This document shows, piece after piece, positions 1 to 10,382 of a stretch of 64,000 nucleotides of DNA. The position numbers and the translations under genes are program-made. Source of the DNA: Rattus norvegicus (taxonomy: Eukaryota > Chordata > Mammalia > Rodentia > Muridae); the NCBI RefSeq assembly GCF_036323735.1, contig NC_086034.1, positions 68,923,939 through 68,987,938 of the forward strand. Reading direction: 5' to 3'. The notes beneath the pieces are model-generated. The model made no database searches. It had not been told where the DNA came from and saw only the letters and a list, made by a program, of their open reading frames with translations. The first letter of the stretch is position 1; every line of letters begins with the position of its first letter.

Positions 1-1690
1 AGACTTCACATCAAATAAGTTCACATTCACTAGCACCGAGGGATTGGGACTTGATCATATATTTTCAGTGGATGCAATAAACCTTTGATAATTATGTTCA
101 TTTAAATTACAATGGAATTGAAGTCAATCTACCTGAAAATATAGTACAACTTCCTTTTAGTTGAAATGATTTCACGCACTGAAGTTTTACTCATTCTCTT
201 AATATAAGCCATATCTTACTAATTTTGCCTTGAATATTTTGTGTTAATTTTTTTAAAAAAATATAATGTTGTTCACTGTAATTATTTTCAAAAGTACAGC
301 GCCATTCTGGAATTGTCATTACCTTGTTATATATTTTTATATTGTTAAAGGAAGATTTTTTGTTATGTTTTTATATAACTATCACTCCTAATGTTTAAAG
401 GATGATGTTTTATCTTCATTTTGATTAATGTTCTAATTTAATTTATTCACTGTGATTCTATTGAATCAGTATTAGAGATATTAGTATAAATTCTCATATG
501 CATGCATACATAAGGATAGTGAATTAACTATAAGTGTGTGTGTGTGTGTGTGTTTGTGTGTGTGCATAGCTATTTTTTCTGTCTGTTCACTGAAATGTTT
601 TAGAAGTTGGATGCCCAAGTAGTCAGGAGTTATTCTAGTACCAGGTCTTTGAAGATTGTCTGGGCTTGGGACAAGAAAAATAAACGATATCCTGTAACAC
701 TAGGTAGTATCAGGAAATAAATGCTAAATAAAGTGTAGGTTGAGAGATTTGAAAAAGATTGCTTGATATGAAGGCTACCAGAGACCAAAGCAGAAATGGT
801 TTGAACAACACAGGAAGATTTTTGGATAAAATTCCAAAAATAAAGTAAATGTATATCAATATATTATGAAGCAAGTAAACAGCTGCTTAAAAATTAAGAA
901 GAAACAAATCTTTGCAAAGACATAAAAATAATCAATGTAGAAAAACAATATGAATATCAATTATACTTAGTCTAGACAAGGTCCATTAATGAATTCCATG
1001 ATTACTAGGAAAGATTTAAAGAAAATAAAATCTTTGACTACTCACTGAATTTCTCTCTAAAATCTTTATTGATTACAGTACAGTTTTATTACGAAGACAA
1101 ATTATTTTATCCTCTTTTCTGAAGGAGGTGATTAGTTCCCCTCATCTACAATATGAACTGTAGTTAGTAGTGTTCTTCAAATGAATGTGAGACAGAAAGG
1201 GTAAAAGAACAACCCTAAAGTAGGGAAATCAGGCACATACTTTATTAGTCAAGTGATTAGCATCAACAGCCATTGATAAAGCATGTGACTATCCCTCAAT
1301 GAAGAATGTGACTATTCTTTATTGACAAGCCCCCAGATAGAGCATGGTGAGAAGGGCATTTTTATGCCTTGACATTTTTCCTAGAAATAAGAAAGTTCAC
1401 TGTAGTCATTACAAAACACCAAACAAGCCAAGTTGAAGGACGTGTTACATAAGGCACAGTCTCCACACCTCAAAAGAATCAACATCATTTGTGTTATAAA
1501 AAACCCAGTGCTAAATAGAACAAGAATCTTAATTAAAAACTAAAACACTGAAAAATTTAAAAGAACATATGGGGGACTACTCTTCAAGGTTTGGGTAGTC
1601 AAGGGAAAACAGTAATCAAGAGTATAGTATGGAAAATGTATTTCCAATAAAATAAAAATAAATAAAAAATGAACAAGTTATAGAAAGATA
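1..1690. other. AT-rich stretch without a recognised gene
   Basis: Both strands are rich in stop codons and I recognise no SINE, LINE, LTR or exon here. The only structured element is the TG microsatellite near 534-564. Old diverged repeats could be hidden at this level of AT richness. Confidence 0.5.
534..564. repeat. (TG)n microsatellite
   Basis: An alternating TG run with one TTTG interruption, seen directly. Confidence 0.95.
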
Positions 1691-1695
1691 GGGCA

Positions 1696-2385
1696 ACAAG
1701 TGGCAAGATGGGGTTGCCATCCCGCAGTCAAGAACTGTGATCCAGAATTGTTCCTGTCTAAAAGAACTATGGGGACAAAGATGGAGAAGAGTCTGAGGGA
1801 AAGGCAGTCTAGTGCCTGGCCCAACTTGGGCTCTATCTCAAAGGGAGGCTCCAAGGCTTATCACTATTATGGATGCTTTGGTGTGCTTACAGATAGGAGC
1901 CAAACATGGCTGCCCTCTGAGAAACTCAAAGAACAGCTAACTGAAACAAATGCCAATACTTACAACCAACCAATGGTCTGAAGTCGAGAATCTGTGTGGC
2001 TGAATTAAGGAAGAGCTGGAAGACGCTTAGGAGGAAGGAGATCCCATAGGGAGACAGGCAGTCCCAATTAAACTGGACCCCTGAAATCCCTCAGACACTG
2101 AGCTGCCAACCAGGCAGCATACACTACCTGGTACAAGGCCACTGACCCATATAGAACAGAGAACTGCCTGGTCTGGCCTCAGTGGGAGAAGATGCACCTA
2201 ACAATCTATATAGACTTGAGATCCCAGGGAGAGGGAAGGCCTGGTGAGGTGGAGGTATCCTTTTGGAGAAAGAAGGGAGGAGAAATGGGATGAGGAACTG
2301 TGGGAGGGCAAACCAGGAGTGGGGCAATGACTGGACTGTAAACAAATAAAAGTAGTAGAAACAAACAACCAAAAGCAAAACAAAA
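1696..2385 (+). mobile_element. Old L1 (Lx-like) 3' UTR fragment
   Basis: The text from 'caagatggggttgcc' through 'ctgccaaccaggcagcat' to a short AAATAAAAG tail follows the 3' UTR of older murine L1 (Lx-type) elements as I remember it. No ORF2 precedes it, so the copy is strongly 5'-truncated. The 93-codon ORF starting at 1700 lies inside this UTR and is not a gene. Confidence 0.7.
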
Positions 2386-2394
2386 CCAGCTGTA

Positions 2395-2816
2395 TCTCCA
2401 TCTGTCTCAGTCACATGCTGGTAGAGTAACCATTGGACTGAGGTCAGAGACTTTTATGGAATAGTTACAGGAAGTACTGAAGGACCTAAAGCAGATGGCA
2501 CTCCATAGGAAGACCAACAGTGTCAACTAACCTGAAAACCTGGGAGCTACCAGAGACTAAACCACCAACTGAAGAGCCTACAGAGGCTGAGGCCCTTGGC
2601 ATATATATAGCAGACAACTGCCTTGTCTGGCTTCAGTGGGAAAGGATGTCCCTAATCTTGTAGAGACTTGATTCCCCAGGGAAGAGGAATGTTGGACAGG
2701 AGGGGGTAGAATCTCTAAAAAGTCAAGCAAAGAAGGGATGGGATAAAGAACACTGAGAGGGTGGGTCAGGAGGGGGACAACCTGTGGGATGTAAATAAAT
2801 AAAATCATTAATTAAA
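2395..2816 (+). mobile_element. Second old L1 3' UTR fragment
   Basis: A different L1 3' UTR subtype on the same strand. It shows the typical order 'ggactgag', 'gggagctacc', 'actaaaccacca', an AG-rich stretch and an AAATAAAATC tail. It follows directly on the previous fragment. Confidence 0.65.
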
Positions 2817-2849
2817 AACAGAAAAAAGAATAGCAATAGCATAGGCACT

Positions 2850-3178
2850 ATTCCAAATTATCAACAGTTGGGACTTCTTGGAAATAAATAAAGATTCTCT
2901 TCATTAAAGGAAATGAACAGAAGAGCTTACAAATAGCATAGGGAAGGGAAAAAATTTACACTTCAGACCAGGGCTTAATGTTCAGAATTCACAAAGAACT
3001 ACACAAATGAAAAACCAAAGAAATAAATCTGGCAACAACAAATGGGCAAATTGACTCTTTTCAAATAAATAAGGACATACAATTGGCCAATAACTAAAGA
3101 GTTTAACATCCTTAACCATCAAGGAAATTGAAATTTAATGACTTTGAGATAATAGCTTACCTTGGTTAGAATAGTTTT
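2850..3178 (+). mobile_element. Old L1 ORF2 3' part, left half of the target of L1-A
   Basis: Diverged L1 ORF2 3' sequence ('caacagttgggacttctt' and 'ccttaaccatcaagg' match the usual ORF2 order). It breaks off in TAGAATAGTTTT at 3167-3178. The same ORF2 resumes at 9937 with the same 12 bases, so a younger L1 split it. It has no open reading frame. Confidence 0.7.
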
Positions 3179-3429
3179 TTTTTGTTTTTGTTTTTTTGTT
3201 TTTTTCTTTTTTTTTCTTTCTCCCTACCACCATCTCCTTAAAGATTAGGATTTTACCAGATGTATATGTTACAGACATAAACTTTCAGTCCATTGAGGAC
3301 AACTTCAAGGATCAAATTTTAAGTTAAAGGACAACCTCCAGCATTTTGGGGTCAAAAGCAAAACATATTTGCCATGTAAAACAGCTGGCCTCTGGAACTA
3401 GAGTGCGTGGTGGATAGGTTAAATGAATC
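3179..3429 (-). other. Candidate 3'-transduced flank of L1-A
   Basis: On the minus strand, about 205 bp of sequence that is not L1 follows the first L1 poly(A) (complement of 3430-3441). It ends in a second A-rich tail (complement of 3179-3223). Because the target duplication lies beyond this segment, it moved together with the L1. The L1-A 3' terminus reads AATTAAA where L1-B and L1-D read AATAAA, which would favour read-through. I see no clear AATAAA just before the distal tail. Confidence 0.65.
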
Positions 3430-3441
3430 TTTTTTTTTTTT

Positions 3442-4151
3442 AATTAACTTGAGTATTTCTTATATACATTTCAAGTGTTATTCCCTTTCCCGGTTTCCGG
3501 GCAAACATCCCCCTCCCCCCTCCCCTTCCTTATGGGTGTTCCCCTCCCAAACCTCCCCCCATTGCCGCCCTCCCCCCATAGTCTAGTTCACTGGGGGTTC
3601 AGTCTTAGCAGGACCCAGGGCTTCCCCTTCCACTGGTGCTCTTACTAGGATATTCATTGCTACCTATGAGGTCAGAGTCCAGGGTCAGTCCATGTATAGT
3701 CTTTAGGTAGTGGCTTAGTCCCTGGAAGCTCTGGTTGCTTGACATTGTTGTACTTTTGGGGTCTCGAGCCCCTTCAAGCTCTTCCAGTTCTTTCTCTGAT
3801 TCCTTCAACGGGGGACCTATTCTCAGTTCAGTGGTTTGCTGCTGGCATTCGCCTCTGTATTTGCTGTATTGTGGCTGTGTCTCTCAGGAGAGATCTACAT
3901 CCGGCTCCTGTCGGTCTGCACTTCTTTGCTTCATCCATCTTGTCTAATTGGGTGGCTGTATATGTATGGGCCACATGTGGGGCAGGCCCTGAATGGGTGT
4001 TCCTTCAGTCTCTGTTTTAATCTTTGCCTCTCCCTTCCCTGCCAAGGGTATTCTTTTTCCTCATTTAAAGAAGGAGAGAAGCATTCACATTTTGATCATC
4101 CGTCCTGAGTTTCGTTTGTTCTAGGGATCTAGGGTAATTCAAGCATTTGGG
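3442..4151 (-). other. 3' UTR of L1-A
   Basis: About 700 bp after the normal ORF2 stop position. It contains the polypurine G-rich block typical of murine L1 3' UTRs (read as C-rich at about 3490-3580) and ends at the poly(A). It is collinear with the UTRs of L1-B and L1-D. Confidence 0.85.
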
Positions 4152-4267
4152 CTAATAGCCACTTATCAATGAGTGGATACCATGTATGTCTTTCTGTGTT
4201 TGGGTTAGCTCACACAGGATATTTTCCAGTTCCAACCATTTGCCTACAAATTTCATAAACTCGTTGT
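4152..4267 (-). pseudogene. Detached C-terminal tail of L1-A ORF2
   Basis: The tail beginning NNEFMKFVGKWLELEN and ending in SLISGY-stop continues L1-B and L1-D ORF2, but it is out of frame here because of the single-base deletion. A further 3-bp deletion (LENIIL to LENIL) is in frame. Confidence 0.85.
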
Positions 4268-7200
4268 TTTGATAGCTGAGTAATATTCCATTGTGTAGAT
4301 GTACCACATTTTCTGTATCCATTCCTCTGTTGAAGGACATCTGGGTTCTTTCCAGTTTCTGGCTATTATAAATAAGGCTGCGATGAACATAGTGGAGCAC
4401 GTGTCTCTTTTATATGTTGAGGCATCTTTTGGGTATATGCCCAAGAGAGGTATAGCTGGATCCTCAGGCAGTTCAATGTCCAATTTTCTGAGGAACCTCC
4501 AGACTGATTTCCAGAATGGTTTTACCAGTCTGCAATCCCACCAACAATGGAGGAGTGTTCCTCTTTCTCCACATCCTCGCCAGCATCTGCTGTCACCTGA
4601 GTTTTTGATCTTAGCCATTCTCACTGGTGTGAGGTGAAATCTCAGGGTTGCTTTGATTTGCATTTCCCTTATGACTAAAGATGTTGAACATTTCTTTAGG
4701 TGTTTCTCAGCCATTCGGCATTCCTCAGCTGTGAATTCTTTGTTTAGCTCTGAACCCCATTTTTTAATTGGGTTATTTGTTTCCCTGCGGTCTAACCTCT
4801 TGAGTTCTTTGTATATTTTGGATATAAGGCCTCTATCTGTTCTAGGATTGGTAAAGATCTTTTCCCAATCTGTTGGTTGCCGTTTTGTCCTAACCACAGT
4901 GTCCTTTGCCTTACAGAAGCTTCGCAGTTTTATGAGATCCCATTTGTCAATTCTTGATCTTAGAGCATAAGCCATTGGTGTTTTGTTCAGGAAATTTTTT
5001 CCAGTGCCCATGTGTTCCAGATGCTTCCCTAGTTTTTCTTCTATTAGTTTGAGTGTGTCTGGTTTGATGTGGAGGTCCTTGATCCACGTGGACTTAAGCT
5101 TTGTACAGGGTGATAAGGATGGATCGATCTGCATTCTTCTACATGTTGCCCTCCAGTTGAACCAGCACCATTTGCTGAAAATGCTATCTTTTTTCCATTG
5201 GATGGTTTTGGCTCCTTTGTCAAAAATCAAGTGACCATAGGTGTGTGGGTTCATTTCTGGGTCTTCAATTCTATTCCATTGGTCTATCTGTCTGTCTCTG
5301 TACCAATACCATGCAGTTTTTATCACTATTGCTCTGTAATACTGCTTGAGTTCAGGGATAGTGATTCCCCCTGAAGTCCTTTTATTGTTGAGGATAGCTT
5401 TAGCTATCCTGGGTTTTTTGTTATTCCAGATGAATTTGCAAATTGTTCTGTCTATCTCTTTGAAGAATTGGATTGGTATTTTGATGGGGATTGCATTGAA
5501 TCTGTAGATTGCTTTTGGTAAAATGGCCATTTTTACTATATTAATCCTGCCAATCCATGAGCATGGGAGATCTTTCCATCTTCTGAGGTCTTCTTCAATT
5601 TCTTTCCTCAGTGTCTTGAAGTTCTTATTGTACAGATCTTTTACTTGCTTGGTTACAGTCACACCGAGGTACTTTATATTATTTGGGTCTATTATGAAGG
5701 GTGTCGTTTCCCTAATATTTTTCTCGGCTTCTTTCTCTTTGGTATAGAGGAAGGCAACTGATTTATTTGAGTTAATTTTATACCCAGCCACTTTGCTGAA
5801 GTTGTTTATCAGCTTTAGTAGTTCTCTGGTGGAACTTTTGGGATCACTTAAATATACTATCATGTCATCTGCAAATAGTGATATTTTGACCTCTTCTTTT
5901 CCGATCTGTATCCCCTTGATCTCCTTTTGTTGTGTGATTGCTCTGGCTAGAACTTCAAGAACTATATTGAATAAGTAGGGAGAGAGTGGGCAGCCTTGTC
6001 TAGTCCCTGATTTTAGTGGGATTGCTTCAAGTTTCTCTCCATTTAGTTTAATGTTAGCAACTGGTTTGCTGTATATGGCTTTTACTATGTTTAGGTATGG
6101 GCCTTGAATTCCTATTCTTTCCAGGACTTTTATCATGAAGGGGTGTTGAATTTTGTCAAATGCTTTCTCAGCATCTAATGAAATGATCATGTGGTTTTGT
6201 TCTTTCAGTTTGTTTATATAATGGATCACGTTGATGGTTTTCCGTATATTAAACCATCCCTGCATGCCTGGGATGAAGCCTACTTGATCATGGTGGATGA
6301 TTGTTTTGATGTGCTCTTGAATTCGGTTTGCCAGAATTTTATTGAGTATTTTTGCGTCGATATTCATAAGGGAAATTGGTCTGAAGTTCTCTTTCTTTGT
6401 TGTGTCTTTGTGTGGTTTAGGTATAAGAGTAATTGTGGCTTCGTAGAAGGAATTCGCTAGGGCTCCATCTGTTTCAATTTTGTGGAATAGTTTGGATAAT
6501 ATTGGTATGAGGTCTTCTATGAAGGTTTGATAGAATTCTGCACTAAACCCGTCTGGACCTGGGCTCTTTTTGGTTGGGAGACCTTTAATGACTGCTTCTA
6601 TTTCCTTAGGAGTTATGGGGTTGTTTAACTGGTTTATCTGTTCCTGATTTAACTTCGATACCTGGTATCTGTCTAGGAAATTGTCCATTTCCTGAAGATT
6701 TTCAAGTTTTGTTGTATATAGGTTTTTATAGTAAGATCTGATGGTTTTTTGAATTTCCTCTGAATCTGTTGTTATGTCTCCCTTTTCATTTCTGATTTTG
6801 TTAATTTGGACGCACTCTCTGTGTCCTCTCATTAGTCTGGCTAAGGGTTTATCTATCTTGTTGATTTTCTCAAAGAACCAACTTTTGTTTCTGTTGATTC
6901 TTACTATGGTCCTTTTTGTTTCTACTTGGTTGATTTCAGCTCTGAGTTTGATTATTTCCTGCCTTCTACTCCTCCTGGGTGTATTTGCTTCTTTTTGTTC
7001 TAGAGCTTTTAGGTGTGCTGTCAAGCTGCTGACATATGCTCTTTCCTGTTTCTTTCTGCAGACACTCAGCGCTATGAGTTTTCCTCTTAGCACAGCTTTC
7101 ATTGTGTCCCATAAGTTTGGGTATGTTGTACCTTCATTTTCATTAAATTCTAAAAAGTTTTTAATTTCTTTCTTTTTTTCTTCCTTGACCAGGTTATCAT

Positions 7201-7975
7201 TGAGTAGAGCATTGTTCAATTTCGACGTATATGTGGGCATTCTTTCCTTATTGTTATTGAAGACCAGTTTTAGGCCGTGGTGGTCCGATAGCACGCATGG
7301 GATTATTTCTATCTTTCTGTACCTGTTGAGGCCCGTTTTTTGACCAATTATATGGTCAATTTTGGAGAAAGTACCATGAGGAGCTGAGAAGAAGGTATAT
7401 CCTTTTGCTTTAGGATAGAATGTTCTATAAATATCCGTTAAGTCCATTTGGCTCATGACTTCTCTTAGTCTGTCGACATCACTGTTTAATTTCTGTTTCC
7501 ATGATCTGTCCATTGATGAGAGTGGGGTGTTGAAATCTCCCACTATTATTGTGTGAGGTGCAATGTGTGTTTTGAGCTTTAGTAAGGTTTCTTTTACGTA
7601 TGTAGGTGCCCTTGTATATGGGGCATAGATATTTAGGATTGAGAGTTCATCTTGGTGGATTTTTCCTTTGATGAATATGAAGTGTCCTTCCTTATCTTTT
7701 TTGATGACTTTTAGTTGGAAATTGATTTTATTTGATATTAGAATGGCTACTCCAGCTTGCTTCTTCTGACCATTTGCTTGGAAAGTTGTTTTCCAGCCTT
7801 TCACTCTGAGGTAGTGTCTGTCTTTGTCTCTGAGGTGTGTTTCCTGTAGGCAGCAGAATGCAGGGTCCTTGTTGCGTATCCAGTTTGTTAATCTATGTCT
7901 TTTTATTGGGGAGTTGAGGCCATTGATATTGAGAGATATTAAGGAATAGTGATTATTGCTTCCCGTTATATTCAT
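4253..7975 (-). CDS. L1-A ORF2 protein (endonuclease and reverse transcriptase), C-terminus frameshifted
   Basis: The ORF has 1240 codons. ORF2p nicks target DNA and reverse-transcribes L1 RNA at the nick. The N-terminal apurinic-type endonuclease shows LNINGLN at 15-21, QET at 44-46, a VGDFNTPLS block near 145 and SDHHG near 230. The reverse transcriptase follows, with the catalytic FADD at 701-704. A Cys-rich motif, C-x3-C-x7-H-x4-C, lies at 1131-1148. The start ATG gives MNITGS, as in L1-D, 59 nt after the ORF1 stop. Near 4266-4270 one T is missing relative to L1-B. This replaces the last 38 or so residues with a few unrelated ones and a stop. The missing tail is readable in another frame (4152-4267). 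All visible catalytic residues are present, so activity cannot be excluded from sequence alone. Confidence 0.9.
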   Translation of the reverse strand: MNITGSNNHYSLISLNINGLNSPIKRHRLTNWIRNKDPAFCCLQETHLRDKDRHYLRVKGWKTTFQANGQKKQAGVAILISNKINFQLKVIKKDKEGHFIFIKGKIHQDELSILNIYAPYTRAPTYVKETLLKLKTHIAPHTIIVGDFNTPLSSMDRSWKQKLNSDVDRLREVMSQMDLTDIYRTFYPKAKGYTFFSAPHGTFSKIDHIIGQKTGLNRYRKIEIIPCVLSDHHGLKLVFNNNKERMPTYTSKLNNALLNDNLVKEEKKKEIKNFLEFNENEGTTYPNLWDTMKAVLRGKLIALSVCRKKQERAYVSSLTAHLKALEQKEANTPRRSRRQEIIKLRAEINQVETKRTIVRINRNKSWFFEKINKIDKPLARLMRGHRECVQINKIRNEKGDITTDSEEIQKTIRSYYKNLYTTKLENLQEMDNFLDRYQVSKLNQEQINQLNNPITPKEIEAVIKGLPTKKSPGPDGFSAEFYQTFIEDLIPILSKLFHKIETDGALANSFYEATITLIPKPHKDTTKKENFRPISLMNIDAKILNKILANRIQEHIKTIIHHDQVGFIPGMQGWFNIRKTINVIHYINKLKEQNHMIISLDAEKAFDKIQHPFMIKVLERIGIQGPYLNIVKAIYSKPVANIKLNGEKLEAIPLKSGTRQGCPLSPYLFNIVLEVLARAITQQKEIKGIQIGKEEVKISLFADDMIVYLSDPKSSTRELLKLINNFSKVAGYKINSNKSVAFLYTKEKEAEKNIRETTPFIIDPNNIKYLGVTVTKQVKDLYNKNFKTLRKEIEEDLRRWKDLPCSWIGRINIVKMAILPKAIYRFNAIPIKIPIQFFKEIDRTICKFIWNNKKPRIAKAILNNKRTSGGITIPELKQYYRAIVIKTAWYWYRDRQIDQWNRIEDPEMNPHTYGHLIFDKGAKTIQWKKDSIFSKWCWFNWRATCRRMQIDPSLSPCTKLKSTWIKDLHIKPDTLKLIEEKLGKHLEHMGTGKNFLNKTPMAYALRSRIDKWDLIKLRSFCKAKDTVVRTKRQPTDWEKIFTNPRTDRGLISKIYKELKRLDRRETNNPIKKWGSELNKEFTAEECRMAEKHLKKCSTSLVIREMQIKATLRFHLTPVRMAKIKNSGDSRCWRGCGERGTLLHCWWDCRLVKPFWKSVWRFLRKLDIELPEDPAIPLLGIYPKDASTYKRDTCSTMFIAALFIIARNWKEPRCPSTEEWIQKMWYIYTMEYYSAIKTTSL

Positions 7976-8034
7976 ATTTGGATGTGAGGTTATGTTTGTG
8001 TGCTTTCATTCTCTTTGTTTTGTTGCCAAGACGA

Positions 8035-9222
8035 TTAGTTTCTTGCTTCTTCTAGGGTATAGCTTGCCTCCTTATGTTGGGCTTTACCATTTATTATCCT
8101 TTGTAGTGCTGGATTTGTAGAAAGATATTGTGTAAATTTGGTTTTGTCATGAAATATCTTGGTTTCTCCATCAATGTTAATTGAGAGTTTTGCTGGATAC
8201 AGTAACCTGGGCTGGCATTTGTGTTCTCTTAGGGTCTGTATGACATCAGTCCAGGATCTTCTGGCCTTCATAGTTTCTGGCGAGAAGTCTGGTGTGATTC
8301 TGATAGGTCTCCCTTTATATGTTACTTGACCTTTTTCCCTTACTGCTTTTAATATTCTTTCTTTATTTTGTGCGTTTGGTGTTTTGACTATTATGTGACG
8401 GGAGGTGTTTCTTTTCTGGTCCAATCTATTTGGAGTTCTGTAGGCTTCTTGTATGTCTATGGGTATCTCTTTTTTTAGGTTAGGGAAGTTTTCTTCTATG
8501 ATTTTGTTGAAGATATTTACTGGTCCTTTGAGCTGGGAGTCTTCACTCTCTTCTATACCTATTATCCTTAGGTTTGATCTTCTCATTGAGTCCTGGATTT
8601 CCTGTATGTTTTGGACCAGTAGCTTTTTCCGCTTTACATTATCTTTGACAGTTGAGTCAATGATTTCTATGGAATCTTCTGCTCCTGAGATTCTCTCTTC
8701 CATCTCTTGTATTCTGTTGGTGAAGCTTGTATCTACAGCTCCTTGTCTCTTCTTTTGGTTTTCTATATCCAGGGTTGTTTCCATGTGTTCTTTCTTGATT
8801 GCTTCTATTTCCATTTTTAATTCCTTCAACTGTTTGATTGTGTTTTCCTGGAATTCTTTCAGGGATTTTTGTGTCTCCTCTCTTTGGGCTTCTACTTGTT
8901 TATTTATGTTTTCCTGGAATTCTTTCAGGGATTTTTGTGTCTCCTCTCTATGGGCTTCTACTTGTTTATTTATGTTTTCCTGTCATTCTTTCAGGCATTT
9001 TTGCGATTCCTCTCTGTAGGCTTCTACTTGTTCTCTAAGGGAGTTCTTCACGTCTTTCTTGAAGTCCTCCAGCATCATGATCAAAAATGATTTTGAAACT
9101 AGATCTTGCTTTTCTGGTGTGTTTGGATATTCCATGTTTGTTTTGATGGGAGAATTGGGCTCCGATGGTGCCATGTAGTATTGGTTTCTGTTGCTTGGGT
9201 TCCTGTGCTTGCCTCTAACCAT
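8035..9222 (-). pseudogene. L1-A ORF1, interrupted by one TGA
   Basis: ORF1p is the RNA-binding, trimeric coiled-coil protein that coats L1 RNA. The frame runs 395 codons from 9222 to 8035 without indel frameshifts. It is split only by an in-frame TGA at 8983-8985, where sibling units read the sense codon TTC. The N-terminal 79 residues form a separate ORF. The C-terminal 264 residues from an internal ATG at 8829 hold the RRM-like and C-terminal nucleic-acid-binding domains (NLRIIGIEES, YPAKLSI). The coiled coil is enlarged by 66-bp (22-residue) tandem units and lacks one heptad that is present in L1-D. The frame is otherwise well kept, so the stop looks recent. Confidence 0.9.
8846..9034 (-). 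repeat. 66-bp tandem repeat inside ORF1 coiled coil
   Basis: Units begin at 8846, 8912 and 8978, exactly 66 bp apart. The first two are nearly identical; the third is diverged and truncated. Each encodes 22 residues around KEFQENINKQVEA. L1-B and L1-D have only one unit at this place. Confidence 0.95.
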
Positions 9223-9936
9223 CAGATTATCTCTAATGTTACTTTGTTCTGCTATTTCTTACAGTGGCTAGACTGTCCTATAAGCCTGTGTGTCAGGAGT
9301 GCTGTAGACCTGTTTTCCTCTCTTTCAGTCAGTTATGGAGACAGAGTGTTCTGCTTTCGGGTGTGTAGTTTTTCCTCTCTACAGGTCTTCAGCTGTTCCT
9401 GTAGGCCTGTGCCTTGAGTTCACCAGGCAGCTTTCTTGCAGCAGAAAATTTGGTCTTACCTGTGGTCCCGAGGCTCAAGTTCGCTTGTGGGGTGCCGCCC
9501 ACGGGCTCTCTGCAGCGGCAGCAACCAGGAAGACCTGTGCTGCCCCTTCCACGAGCTTCAGTGCACCAGGGTTCCAGATGGTCTTTGGCTTTTTCCTCTG
9601 GCGTCCGAGATGTGTGTGCAGAGAGCAGTATCTTCTGGTTTCCCAGACTTGTCTGCCTCTCTGAATAGTTTACCTCTCCCTCCCAAGGGATTTGGGTGCA
9701 GAGAACTGTTTATCCATTCTGTTTCCTTCAGGTTCCGGCGATGTCTCAGGCAGGGGTCCTGCTGCTCCTGGGCCCTCCCCCGCGGGAGCCCAGAGGCCTT
9801 ATACAGTTTCCTCTTGGGCCAGGGATGTGGGCAGGGGTGAGCAGTGTTGGTGGTCTCTTCCGCTCTGCAGCCTCAGGAGTGCCCACCTGACCAGGCGGTT
9901 GGGTCTCTCTCTCTCTCGGGGTCTGGGAGCAGAGAC
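9223..9936 (-). promoter_or_regulatory. 5' UTR and internal promoter of L1-A
   Basis: About 715 bp, GC-rich and CpG-containing, unlike its surroundings. It consists of about one and a half diverged promoter units, with starts recognisable by a TCTCTGC(A/T)CCC motif. A consensus-like splice donor (CACAGGTAAGA) lies just upstream of ORF1. Promoter activity is inferred from the L1 family. Confidence 0.75.
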
Positions 9937-10370
9937 TAGAATAGTTTTAATTCAATAAATTTTGCAAGTATTGGAGAGGAAGTAGAAGAAAAAATTCTGT
10001 CTCACTGTTAGTATGGGTGCAAATTAATACCTCCATTTCATTAAACTGTCTGAACAGTTCTCAAAATATTACAAGTAGAGCTAGCATTTGATTTAGCTCT
10101 TTAACACTTAGGCATATACCCAGAAAAAAATCCACACCCTATCATGGAGATGTTTGCACACCATGTTTATTGTTGCTTTATTCTGTAAGTAAAGAATTGT
10201 AAGGAACCTTATAGACAGATAGATAATGAAGAACTTGTTGTATACATACAACCAATTACTATTTAGCCCTAAAGAAAAATGAAATTTTAAATTTTGTAAG
10301 AAAATTAAATAAAGTTATGCAATTTCAGAAAGAATGGAAAAACATGTGTTCCCCTTCAAAAGCAGAATGT
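9937..10370 (+). mobile_element. Old L1 ORF2 3' part, right half of the L1-A target
   Basis: This continues the old ORF2 that stops at 3178. 'ggcatatacccag', 'tttgcacaccatgtttattg' and 'aatgaagaacttgttgtatacat' are in the order of murine L1 ORF2. It is heavily diverged. Confidence 0.7.
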
Positions 10371-10382
10371 AGTATGTATTGG

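Larger units (their letters stand above)
3179..9936 (-). mobile_element. L1-A: near full-length young rat L1 with probable 3' transduction
   Basis: This L1 reads leftward: 5' UTR (9936-9223), ORF1 (9222-8035), ORF2 (7975-4253), 3' UTR (about 4151-3442), a poly(A) tract (poly-T at 3430-3441), about 205 bp of non-L1 sequence, then a second, longer A-rich tail (3179-3223). A 12-bp direct repeat, TAGAATAGTTTT, bounds the whole unit at 3167-3178 and 9937-9948. The flanks join into one old L1 ORF2. The 5' end is about 25-30 bp shorter than that of L1-B. ORF1 has one nonsense codon and ORF2 one C-terminal frameshift. Confidence 0.9.

Noticed and set aside
1700..1981. 93-codon ORF
   Set aside because: It lies wholly in an old L1 3' UTR and has no family signature.
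6774..7343. 189-200 codon ORFs antisense to ORF2 (also 30173-30775 and 59231-59665)
   Set aside because: They are conserved only because the sense ORF2 frame is conserved. They are hydrophobic, Leu/Ser-rich shadows of a Lys/Glu/Asn-rich protein.
8846..9034. Regular 66-bp repeats resembling an array
   Set aside because: They are contiguous, in frame inside L1 ORF1 and lack spacers; not CRISPR.
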